Shown here in pieces: positions 11,896 through 25,800 of a stretch of DNA of 48,017 bases. The translations under genes and the position numbers were made by a program. Source of the stretch: Citrobacter sp. Res13-Sevr-PEB04-36 (lineage in GTDB: Bacteria; Pseudomonadota; Gammaproteobacteria; Enterobacterales; Enterobacteriaceae). The stretch's first letter is position 1. Every line of letters begins with the position of its first letter. Below the pieces are notes generated by a model. The model was given only the letters and a program-made list of their open reading frames with translations. It did no database searches and was not told the DNA's origin. The stretch spans positions 1-48,017 of the forward strand of contig NZ_JADABY010000067.1 in assembly GCF_015672735.1 (NCBI RefSeq), given 5' to 3'.

Positions 11896-13032
11896 ATGGG
11901 ACAGAGTAAAAAATTGAATAAACAACCGCGTTCGCTTTCTCCACTGGTGCAATTAGCGGGAATTCGCAAAAGTTTCGATGGCAAAGAGGTGATTTCCGAC
12001 CTGGATTTGACCATCAACAATGGCGAGTTTCTCACGCTGCTCGGCCCCTCTGGCTGCGGTAAAACAACCGTTCTTCGCCTGATTGCGGGTCTGGAAACGG
12101 TTGATTCCGGTCATATCATGCTGGACAACCAGGACATTACTCACGTACCTGCGGAAAACCGCTACGTGAACACCGTATTCCAAAGCTATGCGCTATTTCC
12201 CCACATGACCGTATTTGAGAATGTGGCCTTCGGTTTGCGCATGCAAAAAACCCCGGCAGCCGACATTCAACCTCGCGTCACCGAAGCCTTGCGCATGGTA
12301 CAACTGGAAGAGTTTGCCCAGCGTAAACCCCATCAACTCTCCGGTGGGCAGCAGCAGCGCGTGGCAATTGCCCGTGCGGTGGTCAATAAACCCCGTTTGC
12401 TATTATTAGATGAATCGCTCTCTGCGCTGGACTACAAACTGCGCAAGCAGATGCAGAACGAACTGAAAGCGCTGCAGCGTAAGCTCGGTATCACTTTTGT
12501 CTTTGTCACTCACGATCAGGAAGAAGCGCTGACCATGTCAGACCGTATCGTGGTGATGCGTGACGGCAAAATTGAGCAGGACGGCACGCCGCGAGAAATT
12601 TACGAAGAGCCGAAAAATCTGTTCGTCGCCGGGTTTATCGGTGAAATCAATATGTTCAACGCAACAGTGATTGAACGTCTGGACGAACAACGCGTTCGTG
12701 CTAACGTTGAAGGTCGCGAGTGCAACATCTACGTGAACTTCGCGGTTGAACCAGGACAGAAACTGCATGTTCTGCTGCGTCCGGAAGATCTGCGCGTGGA
12801 TGAAATTAACGATGACAACCACATCGAAGGACTTATCGGCTATGTACGTGAGCGCAACTACAAAGGCATGACGCTGGAGTCGGTTGTCGAACTGGAAAAT
12901 GGCAAAATGGTGATGGTTAGCGAATTCTTCAACGAAGACGACCCTGACTTCGATCACTCTCTGGACCAGAAAATGGCCATTAACTGGGTAGAAAGCTGGG
13001 AGGTCGTACTGGCTGATGAAGAACACAAGTAA
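11896..13032 (+). CDS. potA: Spermidine/putrescine ABC transporter ATP-binding protein PotA
   Basis: ATPase of the spermidine-preferential polyamine importer PotABCD, on the cytoplasmic face of the inner membrane. 378 residues, identical in length to E. coli PotA. Walker [10 protein letters not shown] (near 51), ABC signature [10 protein letters not shown] (near 150), Walker [11 protein letters not shown] (near 170) and switch histidine in VTHDQEEAL. The C-terminal TOBE/regulatory domain (about 245-378) mediates spermidine inhibition. potB begins 17 bp before the potA stop in another frame. Confidence 0.98.
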   Translation: MGQSKKLNKQPRSLSPLVQLAGIRKSFDGKEVISDLDLTINNGEFLTLLGPSGCGKTTVLRLIAGLETVDSGHIMLDNQDITHVPAENRYVNTVFQSYALFPHMTVFENVAFGLRMQKTPAADIQPRVTEALRMVQLEEFAQRKPHQLSGGQQQRVAIARAVVNKPRLLLLDESLSALDYKLRKQMQNELKALQRKLGITFVFVTHDQEEALTMSDRIVVMRDGKIEQDGTPREIYEEPKNLFVAGFIGEINMFNATVIERLDEQRVRANVEGRECNIYVNFAVEPGQKLHVLLRPEDLRVDEINDDNHIEGLIGYVRERNYKGMTLESVVELENGKMVMVSEFFNEDDPDFDHSLDQKMAINWVESWEVVLADEEHK

Positions 13033-13873
13033 ATTCCAGAGTGTGGTGATCGTCACCATTGTCGGTTGGCTTGTGTTATTTGTCTTTCTGCCCAACCTGA
13101 TGATCATTGGCACCAGCTTTTTGACCCGTGACGATGCGAATTTCGTCAAAATGGTCTTTACGCTGGATAACTACGCTCGCCTGCTCGATCCGCTCTACTT
13201 TGAGGTGCTGGTTCACTCCCTCAATATGGCGCTGATTGCCACGTTCGCCTGCCTGGTGCTCGGCTATCCGTTTGCCTGGTTTTTGGTAAAATTGCCGGAG
13301 AAGGTGCGTCCACTGCTGCTGTTCCTGCTGATTGTTCCGTTCTGGACCAACTCACTTATTCGCATCTACGGACTCAAAATTTTCCTCAGTACCAAAGGCT
13401 ATCTCAACGAGTTTCTGCTGTGGCTCGGGGTCATTGATACACCGATTCGCATCATGTTTACCCCCAGCGCGGTGATTATTGGCCTCGTTTATATCCTGCT
13501 GCCATTTATGGTGATGCCGCTTTATTCCAGCATTGAGAAGCTCGATAAACCGCTTTTGGAAGCCGCGCGCGATCTGGGTGCCAGCAAATTTCAGACCTTC
13601 ACCCGCATCATCATTCCGCTGACCATGCCGGGAATTATCGCCGGTTGTCTGCTGGTAATGCTGCCAGCCATGGGGTTATTTTACGTGTCCGATCTGATGG
13701 GCGGCGCGAAAAACCTGCTGATTGGTAACGTGATTAAAGTTCAGTTCCTGAACATTCGTGACTGGCCGTTTGGCGCCGCCACCAGCATTACCCTGACCAT
13801 CGTGATGGGGCTGATGCTGCTGATTTACTGGCGTGCCTCCCGCTTGCTGAATAAAAAGGTGGAACTCGAATGA
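13016..13873 (+). CDS. potB: Spermidine/putrescine ABC transporter permease PotB
   Basis: Inner-membrane permease of PotABCD. The 285-residue form starting [10 protein letters not shown] overlaps potA by 17 bp; a shorter start is also used in some annotations. Six membrane segments are apparent, with the first at about 11-30. The EAA loop that contacts PotA is visible as [20 protein letters not shown] (near 182-201). The stop overlaps the potC start (ATGA, 13870-13873), indicating translational coupling. Confidence 0.97.
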   Translation: MKNTSKFQSVVIVTIVGWLVLFVFLPNLMIIGTSFLTRDDANFVKMVFTLDNYARLLDPLYFEVLVHSLNMALIATFACLVLGYPFAWFLVKLPEKVRPLLLFLLIVPFWTNSLIRIYGLKIFLSTKGYLNEFLLWLGVIDTPIRIMFTPSAVIIGLVYILLPFMVMPLYSSIEKLDKPLLEAARDLGASKFQTFTRIIIPLTMPGIIAGCLLVMLPAMGLFYVSDLMGGAKNLLIGNVIKVQFLNIRDWPFGAATSITLTIVMGLMLLIYWRASRLLNKKVELE

Positions 13874-14649
13874 TCGGTCGACTGCTTCGCGGTGGTTTCA
13901 TGACCGCCATCTACGCGTATCTGTACATTCCAATCATTATTTTGATTGTGAACTCCTTTAACAGCTCGCGCTTTGGCATCAACTGGCAAGGCTTTACCAC
14001 CAAATGGTACGGCCTGCTGATGAACAACGACAGCCTGTTGCAGGCGGCGCAGCACTCATTGACGATGGCCGTATTATCCGCAACCTTTGCCACCCTGATC
14101 GGCTCACTGACGGCGGTTGCGCTTTACCGCTACCGTTTTCGCGGTAAACCGTTTGTCAGCGGCATGCTGTTCGTGGTGATGATGTCGCCGGATATCGTGA
14201 TGGCGATTTCACTGCTGGTACTGTTTATGCTTATCGGTATTCAACTGGGGTTCTGGTCGTTGCTGTTCTCGCATATCACCTTCTGTTTGCCTTTTGTGGT
14301 GGTGACGGTGTACTCACGACTGAAAGGATTCGATGTGCGGATGCTGGAAGCCGCAAAAGACCTGGGCGCCAGCGAAGTCACCATTCTGCGCAAAATCATT
14401 CTGCCGCTGGCGATGCCGGCGGTCGCTGCTGGCTGGTTGCTGAGCTTTACCCTGTCGATGGACGACGTGGTGGTTTCATCGTTCGTCACCGGGCCGGGTT
14501 ATGAAATTCTGCCGTTAAAAATCTACTCAATGGTTAAGGTCGGCGTTTCACCGGAAGTAAACGCGCTGGCCACCATTTTGTTGGTTCTGTCGCTGGTCAT
14601 GGTTATCGCCAGCCAGCTTATCGCACGTGATAAAACTAAAGGCCGCTAA
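13870..14649 (+). CDS. potC: Spermidine/putrescine ABC transporter permease PotC
   Basis: Second permease of PotABCD, 259 residues with six predicted membrane helices. The EAA loop EAAKDLGASEVTILRKIILP lies near residues 160-180. Its start overlaps the potB stop by 4 bp. About 150 bp separate it from potD, and nearly all of that space is an ERIC element. Confidence 0.97.
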   Translation: MIGRLLRGGFMTAIYAYLYIPIIILIVNSFNSSRFGINWQGFTTKWYGLLMNNDSLLQAAQHSLTMAVLSATFATLIGSLTAVALYRYRFRGKPFVSGMLFVVMMSPDIVMAISLLVLFMLIGIQLGFWSLLFSHITFCLPFVVVTVYSRLKGFDVRMLEAAKDLGASEVTILRKIILPLAMPAVAAGWLLSFTLSMDDVVVSSFVTGPGYEILPLKIYSMVKVGVSPEVNALATILLVLSLVMVIASQLIARDKTKGR

Positions 14650-14656
14650 CAGGCCC

Positions 14657-14781
14657 ATACCCTATGGATTTCGAGTTGCATTGAGGCGGCAAGCTCGTGA
14701 GTCCCCAGGAACATAGATAACTATGTGACTGGGGTGAACTAGCGTAGCCAACAAAAATGCGGCTTGAAAGACGACGGGTAT
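14657..14781. repeat. ERIC (intergenic repeat unit) element
   Basis: A 125-bp element bounded by terminal inverted repeats ATACCC (14657-14662) and GGGTAT (14776-14781). Its core holds the characteristic GAGTCCCCAGGA...ATAACTATGTGACTGGGGTGA palindrome that ERIC-PCR primers recognise. It lies inside the pot operon between potC and potD, so it must be transcribed and will form a long hairpin in the mRNA. It ends 22 bp before potD. Confidence 0.93.
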
Positions 14782-14803
14782 GTTATTCAGGGGACGTTAA
14801 ATG

Positions 14804-15850
14804 ATGAAACAATGGTCACGCCACCTGCTCGCCGCGGGTGCTCTGGCACTGGGTATGAACACCGCCACAGCTTCCGACAACAACACGCTCTATTTCTACA
14901 ACTGGACCGAGTATGTTCCGCCTGGGCTGCTGGAACAGTTCACTAAAGAGACCGGCATTAAGGTTATCTATTCGACCTACGAGTCGAACGAAACCATGTA
15001 TGCCAAGCTCAAAACGTATAAAGACGGCGCCTACGATCTGGTGGTTCCCTCCACCTATTACGTGGATAAAATGCGCAAAGAAGGCATGATCCAGAAGATT
15101 GATAAGACCAAGCTCACCAACTTCAACAATCTCGATCCGGACATGCTCAACAAGCCGTTTGACCCGAACAACGACTACTCCATTCCCTACATCTGGGGTG
15201 CAACGGCGATTGGTGTCAACAGCGATGTCATCGATCCGAAAACCGTGACCAGCTGGGCCGATTTGTGGAAACCGGAATACAAAGGCAGCCTGCTGTTAAC
15301 CGATGACGCTCGTGAAGTGTTCCAGATAGCGCTGCGCAAGTTGGGTTACTCCGGTAACACCACCGACCCGAAAGAGATTGAAGCCGCATATAACGAGCTG
15401 AAGAAACTGATGCCTAATGTCGCAGCGTTTAACTCAGACAATCCGGCAAACCCGTATATGGAAGGTGAAGTCAACCTCGGTATGGTGTGGAACGGCTCGG
15501 CGTTCGTCGCGCGCCAAGCAGGCACGCCGCTGGAAGTCGTGTGGCCGAAAGAAGGCGGCATTTTCTGGATGGACAGTCTGTCTATTCCGGCGAACGCCAA
15601 AAACAAAGAAGGTGCGCTGAAGCTGATTAACTTCCTGCTGCGCCCGGATGTCGCGAAAGAAGTGGCCGAAACCATCGGTTATCCGACACCAAACCTGGCA
15701 GCACGTAAACTGCTCAGCCCGGAAGTGGCCAATGATAAAACGCTCTATCCTGACGCCGACACCATCAACAAAGGCGAATGGCAGAATGATGTCGGTTCCG
15801 CCAGCGCAATTTATGAAGAGTACTATCAGAAGCTGAAAGCAGGACGCTAA
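14804..15850 (+). CDS. potD: Spermidine/putrescine-binding periplasmic protein PotD
   Basis: Periplasmic substrate-binding protein of PotABCD. The ATG at 14804 gives 348 residues, the E. coli length; an ATG immediately before it (14801) is an equally good start. SD AGGGGAC at 14789-14795. The signal peptide [20 protein letters not shown] ends near ATA/S (about 23-25). The mature part starts [21 protein letters not shown]. Aromatic and acidic polyamine ligands (W34/Y37 region, SETM-like loop [20 protein letters not shown]) are conserved. Confidence 0.97.
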   Translation: MKQWSRHLLAAGALALGMNTATASDNNTLYFYNWTEYVPPGLLEQFTKETGIKVIYSTYESNETMYAKLKTYKDGAYDLVVPSTYYVDKMRKEGMIQKIDKTKLTNFNNLDPDMLNKPFDPNNDYSIPYIWGATAIGVNSDVIDPKTVTSWADLWKPEYKGSLLLTDDAREVFQIALRKLGYSGNTTDPKEIEAAYNELKKLMPNVAAFNSDNPANPYMEGEVNLGMVWNGSAFVARQAGTPLEVVWPKEGGIFWMDSLSIPANAKNKEGALKLINFLLRPDVAKEVAETIGYPTPNLAARKLLSPEVANDKTLYPDADTINKGEWQNDVGSASAIYEEYYQKLKAGR

Positions 15851-15859
15851 TCCCCTTAT

Positions 15860-15888
15860 AACCCGGCGACACCTAACCGCGCCGGGTT
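15860..15888 (+). terminator. Hairpin terminator of potABCD
   Basis: Perfect 9-bp stem AACCCGGCG (15860-15868) / CGCCGGGTT (15880-15888) starting 10 bp after the potD stop. The downstream tract is ATTA rather than a T run, so termination may be weak or the hairpin may mainly protect the 3' end. Confidence 0.7.
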
Positions 15889-16023
15889 ATTACCTGCATT
15901 CCTGTGTCGACTAAATCACACCCAGTCTCCGGGGCAGATACACGTTCTACGCCTTTTGACTGATGTTACCTCCCCTGCCAACGGCTACGCTTACACTATC
16001 CCAACTCTGCTTTGAGGCCCCCA

Positions 16024-16530
16024 ATGGCAACGCTATGGATGCTACTTGAGCTGGTTAACCTCATCGTATTCACCCTTTTTATACTGCCCCGTCGGCAGCC
16101 AGCAGACGCTCGTCCTTTGCTGCCTCTCACCGCGACCCGACTATTACGGCTCACTTTTTTTATACCAATTCTGGCGTTTGGTTACAGCCTGTTTTTCGAG
16201 CACCTGATTAGCGCTGTGGATTGGGTATATCTGGCGATAGCCATTATCGGCAACGTGTTAGTCATCAAAGGGAAATGGGATCTGGGCGGGAGCCATACAT
16301 GGACAGGCTATTTTTTACCGAGAGCAAAACGCGTATCACGCGGCATTTTTGCCTGGATTTCTCATCCAATGTACACCGGAATTATTTTGGTAATTATTTC
16401 GTGCAGCATGGTCTACATCACCCGGTTGCCCATGTGGCTGAGCGGGCTGGCATTGATCTGCTGTTTTTACATTATTGGATTTTTGATTCTGGCGGCTCTG
16501 CGTGAGAACCGCCACCTGACACAAGCTTAA
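16024..16530 (+). CDS. Small integral-membrane methyltransferase, isoprenylcysteine/phospholipid methyltransferase family
   Basis: 168 residues from ATG 16024, with SD GAGG at 16014-16017; a TTG start at 16012 is less likely. Four to five hydrophobic helices are visible. The SAM-binding signature of the ICMT/PEMT family is present: GYFLPRAKRVSRGIFAWISHPMY (about 100-123), with the R-x-P/H-x-Y motif as SHPMY, and a C-terminal ALRENRHL matching the family E-E/R-x-L motif. The substrate is not known. In E. coli K-12 the space between cobB and potD holds unrelated small genes, so this is an accessory gene of this lineage. Confidence 0.8.
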   Translation: MATLWMLLELVNLIVFTLFILPRRQPADARPLLPLTATRLLRLTFFIPILAFGYSLFFEHLISAVDWVYLAIAIIGNVLVIKGKWDLGGSHTWTGYFLPRAKRVSRGIFAWISHPMYTGIILVIISCSMVYITRLPMWLSGLALICCFYIIGFLILAALRENRHLTQA

Positions 16531-16550
16531 CAAAGAGGTGTTTAAACCGA

Positions 16551-17372
16551 TTACAGTCCTTTCAATAACTTATCAACAAACTCAGGTACCACCTGGCTTG
16601 CCGGACCGTAATACTTCTCTTCAAACTCGCTGCCTACCTGGCTCGGCTCAAGGTTAAGCTCCACCGTATGCGCCCCGTGCAGACGTGCTTCGTGCACAAA
16701 TCCTGCAGCCGGATAAACATGCCCGGACGTACCGATCGCGATGAACACATCTGCCATCGCCAGCGCCATATAGATTTCATCCATCCCCAAGGGCATTTCG
16801 CCAAACCATACGACGTGCGGGCGTAACGGCGCCGGAAACTGGCAGCAATGGCATTTATCTTCCGGGGTGACATCGCCCATCCAGTCCAGAATCTGCCCGC
16901 TTTGCGAACATCGTACCTTGAGCAACTCGCCATGCATATGGATGACGTTCTGGCTACCGGCGCGCTCATGCAGGTTATCGATATTCTGCGTCACCAGTAA
17001 AAAGCGGTCGCCCAGCTCCGCTTCAAGTTTTGCCAGCGCGATATGCGCCGCGTTGGGTTGGATCTCAGACTGTTGCAGTTGGTGACGGCGAGCGTTATAG
17101 AACGACTGCACAAGTCCGGGGTTACGCGAAAATCCCTCCGGGGTCGCCACGTCTTCCACCCGATGTTCTTCCCAGAGGCCATCCGCAGCACGGAAGGTAC
17201 GAATACCTGACTCGGCAGAGATCCCCGCCCCGGTCAGAACTAATACTCTTGGTTTTTCCATCAATTCAGGCACCACTCTGTCTCTGAAAAAGATCCGTTG
17301 ACGCAGGCGATCGCGCATATGGCGTTTATTTTTACGAAAACGGCTTAACCGATGACCCCGACGCGACAGCAT
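16551..17372 (-). CDS. cobB: NAD-dependent protein deacylase CobB (sirtuin)
   Basis: Sirtuin that removes acetyl, succinyl and other acyl groups from lysines, reactivating for example Acs. 273 residues in the long form with the arginine-rich N-terminal extension ([21 protein letters not shown]) seen in E. coli and Salmonella; a short form could start at the methionine of [16 protein letters not shown] motifs [14 protein letters not shown] and [12 protein letters not shown], catalytic histidine in [13 protein letters not shown], and zinc cysteines in KVRCSQSG and DKCHCCQF are present. The C-terminus stops at KGL, about six residues shorter than E. coli. It lies 15 bp after nagK. Confidence 0.96.
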   Translation of the reverse strand: MLSRRGHRLSRFRKNKRHMRDRLRQRIFFRDRVVPELMEKPRVLVLTGAGISAESGIRTFRAADGLWEEHRVEDVATPEGFSRNPGLVQSFYNARRHQLQQSEIQPNAAHIALAKLEAELGDRFLLVTQNIDNLHERAGSQNVIHMHGELLKVRCSQSGQILDWMGDVTPEDKCHCCQFPAPLRPHVVWFGEMPLGMDEIYMALAMADVFIAIGTSGHVYPAAGFVHEARLHGAHTVELNLEPSQVGSEFEEKYYGPASQVVPEFVDKLLKGL

Positions 17373-17387
17373 ATCAACCTCTTTGTA

Positions 17388-18299
17388 TTAATCGGTAAGA
17401 TGTAGGAAAGCAGCTCCACGCATTCCCCCCGCATCACCATGGCGTGCCCGTTCAATACGCGGCACGCGGGCAACCGGCAGCAAATGGCGTGGCAGGCGAT
17501 CCGCCAGTTGCGCCGTTATCGCGGTAAAATTCGACAAACCACCGCCAATCACCACTAAATCCGGATCAACGATAGTCAGAATATTCCCCAGGCACACCGC
17601 CAGCAAATCAAGATAGCGTTCGACGTGGGCCAGCGCCTGTTCATCACCCTGCTCCCAGAGCGCGATAATTTCACGGGCGTCCAGCGGTTGATGGGTGTAA
17701 TGCTGGTATAACCATGCAAATCCGCCACCAGAAAGGTAGCTCTCGATGCAGCCTAACTGACCGCATCCACAGCGACGTAGCGGGAAGTCAAATCCCATCA
17801 GCGTTAACGCATCTACCGGCAGGCGAATGTGACCAAACTCACCGGTAATATAGCTGCGTCCGGTGATGGATTTCCCGTTCAGCACCAGGCCGCCGCCAAC
17901 CCCCGTGCCGAGGATTAACCCCATCACTAACGGGTACTGGGTGAACTCGTCATCCCAGGCTTCGGAGAGGGCAAAACAGTTAGCATCGTTGTCCAGACGC
18001 ACATCACGATCCAGTCGCGCACTGAGGTCGGTACGCAGTGGCTTACCACTGGCTGCGGGAACGTTGGCGGCATACAGCGTACCATTTTCGGTTTCTGGCA
18101 TACCGGGAATACCAATTCCCACAGAACCTTTAATGCCAAATCGCTGGTCGGCTTCCGTCACCAGGCCACACACCGCATCGAGGAAAGCGTCATAGCTATC
18201 GCGCGGCGTAGGAACACGTTTTTCCCATTGCAAACGACGTTGATTATCGAAGACGCCTAACGCAATTTTTGTCCCGCCAATATCAAACCCGTAGTACAT
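17388..18299 (-). CDS. nagK: N-acetyl-D-glucosamine kinase
   Basis: ROK-family cytoplasmic kinase that phosphorylates GlcNAc released during murein recycling. ATG 18299 gives 303 residues as in E. coli (an adjacent GTG at 18302 is possible). The N-terminal phosphate motif is [14 protein letters not shown]. Catalytic aspartate is in [12 protein letters not shown] (near 107). The ROK zinc signature [15 protein letters not shown] is complete (177-191). It lies between lolE and cobB with gaps of about 15-18 bp, implying one transcript. NagZ further along the window supplies the same recycling pathway. Confidence 0.97.
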   Translation of the reverse strand: MYYGFDIGGTKIALGVFDNQRRLQWEKRVPTPRDSYDAFLDAVCGLVTEADQRFGIKGSVGIGIPGMPETENGTLYAANVPAASGKPLRTDLSARLDRDVRLDNDANCFALSEAWDDEFTQYPLVMGLILGTGVGGGLVLNGKSITGRSYITGEFGHIRLPVDALTLMGFDFPLRRCGCGQLGCIESYLSGGGFAWLYQHYTHQPLDAREIIALWEQGDEQALAHVERYLDLLAVCLGNILTIVDPDLVVIGGGLSNFTAITAQLADRLPRHLLPVARVPRIERARHGDAGGMRGAAFLHLTD

Positions 18300-18317
18300 C
18301 ACCGCTCCTTTTTATTG

Positions 18318-21575
<3,258 letters not shown>

Positions 21576-21716
21576 CTAAAGTTAACTCCCTGCTTGTCAG
21601 CCCTGCTACCTGATCTTTATCTTAAAAAACAAAAATGCAGACGGTTACGCATTACAGCGATGCCTGGTATACGCAGGATAGTAGATTATGTTTCACACTA
21701 CGGATACGTCGACGTA

Positions 21717-22781
21717 ATGATTAAAAAAGAGCTATGGATTAACCAAATCAAAGGGTTATGTATTTGTCTGGTGGTCATTTACCATTCAGTCATTACCTTT
21801 TATCCCCATCTCACCAGTTTTCAGCATCCACTGTCAGAACTGCTGACCAAGTGCTGGATTTACCTCAATCTTTACCTGGCTCCTTTTCGCATGCCGGTGT
21901 TTTTCTTTATTTCGGGGTATCTGATCCGTCGATACATCGATGGCGTGGGCTGGACGACCTGCGTAGATAAACGGATCTGGAATATTGCCTGGGTGCTGCT
22001 GCTGTGGGGAATGGTGCAATGGCTGGCACTCACCATGCTCAATCACTGGCTGGCACCAGAACGCGATCTGAGCCAGGCCGCCAACGCCGCGTATGCCGGT
22101 TCCGTCGGTGACTTTTCCTGGGGCATGCTGACCGCCAGCACCAGCTTATGGTATCTGTATGCGCTGATTGTCTACTTCATCTTGTGCAAACTGTTCAGCC
22201 GCTGGGCGCTGCCGCTGCTGGCTCTGTTCATATTACTCAGTGTGGCGGTGAATTTTTTCCCTACACCATGGTGGGGAATGAACAGCGTGATACGTAATCT
22301 GGCGTACTACAGTCTCGGGGCATGGTTTGGCAGCACGCTGATGGCAGGGATTAAAGAGGTTCCACTGCGCCGCCACCCGATCCTGTTCTCGTTGACGATG
22401 ATTCTGGCGGTCATCGCATGGCTGGCCAACGTTTCGCTGCTGCTTTCATTGGTTTCCATTGTGCTAATCATGAAGCTGTTTTATCAGTTCGAGCAACGCT
22501 TCGGTATGCGAGCGGCCAGCCCATTAAGCGTGATCGGCTCTAACACCATCGCCATCTACACAACCCACCGAATTTTGGTCGAACTGTTCAGCTTAACGCT
22601 GATTCCCGTCATCAATCATGCTAAATGGTCTGCACATGCAGAACTGGCCCTGCTGCTGATTTATCCGTTTGTCTGTTTGCTGCTGTGTACCTTGTTTGGC
22701 CTGCTGGTACGCAAAATTTCACAAAAAACCGTTGCCGACCTGCTCTTTTCCCCACCCTCTTTATCGACCGCCTCGCGCTAA
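21717..22781 (+). CDS. ycfT: Inner membrane protein YcfT, acyltransferase-3 family
   Basis: Polytopic inner-membrane protein of 354 residues with about ten hydrophobic segments, the acyltransferase 3 fold. The start ATG 21717 (MIKKELWINQIKGLCICLVVIYHS) matches the E. coli protein, whose catalytic-type histidine is in VVIYHSVITF. The upstream SD is poor, and in-frame codons upstream as far as 21594 are not homologous to known YcfT. The E. coli protein is uncharacterised; an acyl-transfer role is family inference only. Confidence 0.9.
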   Translation: MIKKELWINQIKGLCICLVVIYHSVITFYPHLTSFQHPLSELLTKCWIYLNLYLAPFRMPVFFFISGYLIRRYIDGVGWTTCVDKRIWNIAWVLLLWGMVQWLALTMLNHWLAPERDLSQAANAAYAGSVGDFSWGMLTASTSLWYLYALIVYFILCKLFSRWALPLLALFILLSVAVNFFPTPWWGMNSVIRNLAYYSLGAWFGSTLMAGIKEVPLRRHPILFSLTMILAVIAWLANVSLLLSLVSIVLIMKLFYQFEQRFGMRAASPLSVIGSNTIAIYTTHRILVELFSLTLIPVINHAKWSAHAELALLLIYPFVCLLLCTLFGLLVRKISQKTVADLLFSPPSLSTASR

Positions 22782-22898
22782 CCCTAACGCGCTTTTTGCC
22801 CCCGTCAGGGGGCGAATCAATTTGCTTATGAGAAACGTTTGCGGATAATAAGAACATTGCTTATCAGACGTATATCTAAACGAGATCCTGACAACCGA

Positions 22899-25800
22899 AT
22901 GCCTGAACAACATCGTTACACGCTCCCGGCAAAAGCCGGCGATCAGCGCCAGTTAGGTGAACTTACCGGTGCTGCCTGCGCCACGCTGGTGGCAGACATT
23001 GCCGAACACCACGAAGGTCCTGTGGTACTCATCGCACCGGATATGCAAAATGCCCTGCGCCTGCATGACGAAATTCGCCAGTTTACCGACCAGATGGTGA
23101 TGAACCTCGCGGACTGGGAAACGCTCCCGTACGACAGTTTTTCTCCACATCAGGAAATCATCTCCTCGCGGCTCTCCACGCTATATCAACTGCCTTCTAT
23201 GCAGCGCGGCGTGCTGATCGTGCCGGTCAACACGCTGATGCAACGTGTGTGCCCACACAGCTATCTGCACGGTCACGCGCTGGTGATGAAAAAAGGTCAG
23301 CGTTTATCCCGTGACGCCCTGCGTGAGCAACTGGAAAGTGCCGGTTATCGCCACGTTGATCAGGTCATGGAACACGGTGAATATGCCACACGCGGTGCGC
23401 TGCTGGACCTGTTCCCGATGGGCAGCGAACTGCCTTACCGTCTTGATTTCTTTGATGATGAAATTGACAGTTTGCGTCTGTTTGATACCGATACCCAACG
23501 CACTCTGGAAGAAGTCGACGCTATTAATCTGCTACCCGCACACGAATTCCCCACCGATAAAACGGCCATCGAACTGTTCCGCAGTCAGTGGCGCGACAAC
23601 TTTGAGGTGAAACGCGACGCTGAACATATCTATCAGCAGGTCAGTAAAGGCACGCTGCCTGCCGGGATCGAATACTGGCAGCCGCTGTTTTTCAGCGAGT
23701 CGTTGCCGCCGCTATTCAGCTACTTCCCGGCCAATACACTGCTGGTGAATACCGGCGACCTGGAAACCAGCGCCGAGCGCTTTCAGGCCGACACGCTATC
23801 GCGCTTTGAGAATCGGGGCGTTGACCCGATGCGTCCACTTCTGCCGCCGGAATCACTGTGGCTGCGGGTGGATGAGCTGTTCTCTGAACTTAAACGCTGG
23901 CCGCGCGTTCAGCTGAAAACCGAGAGCCTGCCGAAAAAAGCAGCGAATACCAACCTCGGGTTCCAGAAGCTGCCGGACCTGGCCGTCCAGGCGCAGCAAA
24001 AAGCGCCGTTGGATGCATTACGTAAGTTCCTTGAAGCCTTTACCGGTCCGGTGATTTTCTCGGTAGAAAGTGAAGGTCGTCGCGAAGCGCTTGGTGAACT
24101 GCTTGCCCGTATCAAGATTGCGCCGAAGCGCATTTTGCGCCTCGATGAAGCGGTCGATAGCGGCCGTTATCTGATGATTGGCTCGGCGGAACACGGGTTC
24201 ATTGACAGTAAACGAAACCTGGCACTGATCTGTGAAAGCGATCTTCTCGGCGAGCGCGTGGCCCGCCGTCGTCAGGATTCGCGTCGCACCATCAACCCTG
24301 ACACCTTAATCCGCAACCTGGCGGAGCTGCATCCTGGTCAGCCGGTGGTGCATCTGGAGCACGGAGTGGGTCGCTACGCAGGTATGACCACGCTGGAAGC
24401 AGGCGGCATCACCGGTGAATACCTGATGCTCACCTACGCCAACGATGCCAAACTGTACGTACCAGTATCGTCATTACATTTGATCAGCCGCTACGCCGGC
24501 GGCGCAGAAGAAAATGCACCGTTGCATAAACTCGGCGGTGACGCCTGGTCGCGCGCGCGGCAGAAAGCCGCCGAGAAAGTGCGCGATGTAGCAGCAGAAC
24601 TGCTGGATATCTACGCCCAGCGTGCGGCGAAACAAGGCTTTGCCTTTAAACATGACCGCGAGCAGTACCAGCTGTTTTGCGACAGCTTCCCGTTTGAAAC
24701 CACGCCCGATCAGGCGCAGGCCATTAACGCGGTACTCAGTGATATGTGTCAGCCGCTGGCGATGGACCGGCTGGTCTGCGGCGACGTTGGCTTCGGTAAA
24801 ACCGAAGTCGCGATGCGTGCCGCCTTCCTCGCCGTCGAGAACCACAAACAGGTCGCCGTACTGGTGCCGACCACCCTGCTTGCCCAGCAGCACTTCGACA
24901 ACTTCCGCGACCGCTTTGCCAACTGGCCGGTACGCATTGAGATGTTGTCTCGTTTTCGCAGCGCCAAAGAGCAAGCGCAGATCCTGGAGCAGGTCGCCGA
25001 GGGTAAAATCGATATTCTTATCGGTACCCACAAACTGCTACAAAACGATGTGAAGCTAAAAGATTTGGGTTTGCTGATCGTCGATGAAGAGCACCGCTTC
25101 GGCGTGCGGCATAAAGAGCGTATCAAAGCGATGCGCGCTGACGTGGATATTCTGACGCTAACAGCAACACCGATTCCGCGCACATTGAATATGGCAATGA
25201 GCGGTATGCGCGATCTGTCGATCATCGCCACGCCACCTGCCCGCCGTCTGGCGGTCAAAACCTTTGTACGTGAATATGACAATCTGGTGGTACGCGAGGC
25301 GATCCTGCGTGAGGTATTACGTGGTGGTCAGGTCTATTATCTGTTCAACGACGTTGAGAACATCCAGAAAACTGCCGACAGGCTGGCAGAACTGGTGCCG
25401 GAAGCGCGTATTGCCATTGGGCATGGACAGATGCGCGAGCGTGAGCTGGAACGCGTGATGAACGATTTCCACCACCAGCGTTTTAACGTGCTGGTGTGTA
25501 CCACCATTATCGAAACCGGGATCGACATTCCGACCGCCAACACGATTATCATCGAACGTGCGGACCACTTCGGTCTGGCACAGCTGCACCAGTTGCGCGG
25601 TCGCGTGGGACGCTCGCATCACCAGGCCTACGCCTGGCTGCTGACGCCGCACCCAAAAGCCATGACCACCGACGCACAAAAACGCCTCGAAGCCATTGCC
25701 TCACTGGAAGATTTGGGTGCAGGTTTTGCGCTGGCAACCCACGACCTCGAGATTCGCGGGGCAGGCGAACTGCTGGGCGAAGACCAGAGTGGCTCAATGG

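Noticed and set aside
24474..25031. 185-codon minus-strand frame opposite mfd
   Set aside because: Antisense of the conserved Mfd translocase domain with no SD and no recognisable motifs.
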